Shown: one piece after another, positions 61,092 to 64,000 of the stretch
Position numbering within the stretch: the stretch's first letter is position 1
Layout of the letters: each line of letters begins with the position of its first letter
Source: Halictus rubicundus
Taxonomy: Eukaryota; Arthropoda; Insecta; Hymenoptera; Halictidae
Reading direction: 5' to 3'
Length of the DNA stretch: 64,000 nt
Assembly (NCBI RefSeq): GCF_050948215.1
Contig: NC_135157.1
Location: 6,634,001-6,698,000 of the forward strand
Notes under the pieces: generated by a model
Seen by the model: only the letters and a program-made list of their open reading frames with translations
Databases searched by the model: none
What the model was told of the DNA's origin: nothing
Program-made: the position numbers and the translations under genes

Positions 61092-61119
61092 ATCCCTCCC
61101 TCCCTCCCTCCCTTCCTCC
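61092..61119. repeat. TCCC microsatellite
   Basis: About five TCCC units followed by TTCC. Confidence 0.9.
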
Positions 61120-64000
61120 GTGGACCCGGTGATTTTCGACGATGGTAATTTGCTTCCCCTAACCTCCCGCGCGGTCACGAAACTAAACCGCGAAAGGTTC
61201 ATTAAGTTTTTCGCAGTTTCGAAATCTGATTACGCGACGCGTTTTCGGGGGATTTTACGATTCGCCAGCGGGGGGTGCTGATTTTAATAAGCTTTATCTG
61301 CCGGGAACCTCGAAGGAAAATAGGGGAGGGTCGACTGAGAGGATGGAGAATACTGGCTGAGATGTTCCGTGGTGCGAATGTGATAAGCAGAGAGCGGCTG
61401 AATCTATTATTTCAAACGAGGTGCCCGCGGTAGCGGTCAATGGAATTGCACGCATTCCGAGAATGTAGCCCTTTGAATATTTAACCCCTGGTACTGTTGC
61501 ATCGAGTCAGACTCGCGATGAAGATTTCGAACAGGTTCTACTAAATATGTGTGTTATTAACTCTCGGACTCTTGCGAGTTCCAGGCCTATGCTGGAGCCG
61601 TTTCTGACCCACGCTGATATTCTTTCGATATAAGGCGATGGCTCGGGACTAGCTTTCGTCGTATTTCGGATGCAGATTTTCTTATTTCGAAATAAAGAGC
61701 TTACATAAAATTGTACATATTGAGGGTCGCTCGAGTTTATCCCCACCGCTACGAGTCAAGAATGACTCCGGCATAGCATACGAAATGTTAATTATCCATA
61801 TATTCTATTTTAATTCTATTTTAAAATAATTCTAGTTTAAAAAATTCTATTTTAATTGAATGAAATTGAAATTTATTGAAATTCTATTTAATTGTTGTCG
61901 ATGTGTAATCATTGGAGAACAAATAGATATACAATCAATCTAAACTTGTTTCTTCTGATAAAAAATGATAAATTACAAAGAACTTCTAATCACTGTGACC
62001 GTAAAATAACTTGTAGTGCAAGGGGTCAAATACGTTGCAGATGGGTAGATATACTAATTATATTTCATTGGCTCGATGTATTTTAATAGAAAAATACTGT
62101 GATAGTACATACGATTATTACATGTGTGCGAGTTTCCTGATTTACACATTTGTCTAATTTTCTAGCACCTAAGCTACATCGATTTCAAGTGCTACTTTTA
62201 TGTGTAGAGTCAACTCTAGTTCGTAGGAGAAATTAGAAAGGAACTGTTCCATTCATACTTGTCAGCCAGTTAATAATAATGTGCTGATATTCGCATTTGT
62301 TTCACCACAGCTATCAACCCCAGTGATAACGTTGTTTAATATACATATATTCAAGTGCTTTAGAAAACCAGTAAGTAATTGCCAACACTTTGTTATGCAG
62401 AATAGTGCGCTTCCTGTTTGATATTCGAACGACAATTGATTAACTTCCTGTTCGTTGCGTTGGTCGGGCACCTCCGGACAATAGAGTCTTAGGTAAGACT
62501 ATCCATGAATTCATCGAAATTGTTTAGTTAAATTTACAGTTTCTGTAGAAATATAGTATTGCAATCCGGAGAAGAGACACTGATAAACAAAAATTCTAAA
62601 ATTCAGTGATAGAAAAGATGTGTGGACGCTACTGGAGTTTACATTTGTGATTAAATTGTTACAGTAGGAGCTCGATTATTCGAGCCGAACGGGGAAACAC
62701 GAGTGTTCAATTTTTTTTATTTGTATAATAAATAATTTTGCACATGCATCTCTTTGGAGTGAGTTACTTTCAGTTTGGAAGAACTTGTTGGTATCACGGT
62801 GATATCTATATTTGCTTCTGAATAAATAGACATTTCTGTGAAAAGGGCGAGAAGGAATTTGTGCGCCTAACATTTTGAAGCCACGAGCGAATAACGCGGT
62901 CGGTCAGAAGATAGTCCCAGCCGCAAAGAATTGAGTCGGCGGTTATCACGATACCCTCGCCTCTGCGTCCGTCATTTTATCATCGGTAGACTCGATTTCG
63001 CAGGGACTTTGTTCGCCGGCAGGTTGAGCTGTCGCGTGAACGAGACCTAACGGCGATAGTTTTATCGGCTCGCCGCGATCATTGACACCCTTATCTGACG
63101 CGGTTTGGAGTCAGTCCAGTTTATCTAAACTCGTTTCACCTGGCCGCCTCGCCTCGCTTCTCACGTGTCGTGCCGCGCTATTTACTCGATGGGACCGTCG
63201 CGTCGGGGCAATTTGCAACGAGGTTCGAATTAACGCTCTCCTGCGTGGCTTGTCCTTCGAACGTCGCGCCGTCCCTCCCCCCCCCCGTTTCTTTTCTCGT
63301 TTCGCGAGATCCCCGGTCTCGCTAATAATTGTGCTTACCGGCCATCAATGCGAGAATGATAACGCGCGGCAGCGTTCTCCGGGGCAAACGGGCCGGGGCC
63401 GGGCCGGGCTCGTCGTTTTATAATAGTCGGGGCTGCTTTCGCAAGATTTACAGCTCGCGTGGTAGAAGTACCTCTTTATCCTTAACAACCGGCTCGGATG
63501 GACTGGTTCCCCGTTGTCGGAACAACGGGGCAAGGAGGCGAGCCGATACCATCTAACGACGACACGGTAAGCGTTCCACGCGCGCCACCGCAACCTGCAA
63601 TTCCGAGACGGAATAATAGACAAATGGCCGTGTGCAGAGGGTTTATGGCGTTCGGCCGAGTATCACCCGGACAGCCTCCACCGTGAAACTCCCCAGGCTA
63701 ACGTTAATTGATACTATTTCTTATTAAGAACTAATTGGCATCACCCGGAGAACCCTCACTCCTCGAGATACTAGGTGCGAGCAAAAGGTTCGCAGACGTC
63801 GCGTGCGACACGCGACAGATGAGACTTTAGGGCCCGGGATTCGCGGAGGGGATGAATGTGTGAACAATGAACCCACCAAACGCCGTCTGAATTGTTGTTT
63901 GATTAATCAAGTTATCGCGCTTGCAACGGAACGGTGTCGTTTGCGATTTTTGTGTAAGGAAATTTTGTTGTAGGTTTGCAGAAAGTGGCTGAGAAACATA

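Larger units (their letters stand above)
56970..64000 (-). other. DDR upstream intron, runs off right edge
   Basis: The discoidin exon at 56738-56969 needs an upstream exon ending one base short of a codon, with the first discoidin cysteine and a DEDI-like motif. I did not find it up to base 64000. The stretch contains a palindrome-bearing TTAA element (59528-59697), GA repeats at 58471 and 60280, a TCCC repeat at 61092 and CpG-rich DNA at 59850-61300 and 62880-63700. Whether a promoter lies here cannot be told. Confidence 0.65.

Noticed and set aside
56970..64000. Search for the first discoidin exon and signal peptide
   Set aside because: No minus-strand exon with a GMESG/DEDI-type motif and the needed phase was seen. 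It is most likely upstream of the window.
1..64000. CRISPR arrays, operons, ribosome-binding sites, bacterial insertion sequences
   Set aside because: No regularly spaced repeat-spacer array and no compact gene arrangement. The spliced gene shows this is insect nuclear DNA.

Overview
This is eukaryotic nuclear DNA, almost certainly from an insect and most likely a hymenopteran, perhaps a bee. The clues are GT-AG introns of 16-18 kb, abundant CpG inside GC-rich islands alternating with AT-rich stretches, arthropod mariner and non-LTR retrotransposon fragments, and many short TIR elements. The order-level call is inference. Nothing indicates a prokaryotic, organellar or symbiont insert.

The only protein-coding gene I can support lies on the minus strand and fills nearly the whole window. 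It is a discoidin domain receptor (DDR/Ddr), a collagen-receptor-type tyrosine kinase. In transcript order five internal exons are visible: 56969-56738 (most of the discoidin domain), 38538-38391 (end of the discoidin domain), 37239-36932 and 20362-20155 (the discoidin-like domain), and 3580-3241 (stalk, transmembrane helix, juxtamembrane start). All exon phases and splice sites join into one open frame. The signal peptide and first part of the discoidin domain lie beyond base 64000. The rest of the juxtamembrane region and the kinase lie before base 1. Coding sequence is only 1,236 bp, about 2% of the window.

The remaining 98% is intron and it is packed with mobile-element debris. It holds an internally deleted mariner (23251-23827), a second mariner/Tc1-type relic in the shortest intron (37446-37978), and a 5'-truncated non-LTR retrotransposon tail (26203-26655). 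It also holds two copies of a ~300-bp foldback element, at least five copies of a TTAA-flanked MITE, other TTAA-flanked miniatures carrying short palindromes, nested TA-flanked elements, a five-copy ~140-bp tandem array, two short segmental duplications and many microsatellites.

The least explained stretch is 24890-25390. It is GC-rich, open in several frames on both strands, and folds on paper into a coaxial H-type pseudoknot, several hairpins and a 185-nt laddered hairpin. I could not match it to a known RNA family and flag it as the best candidate for something undescribed. No CRISPR array, operon, tRNA or rRNA gene was found.
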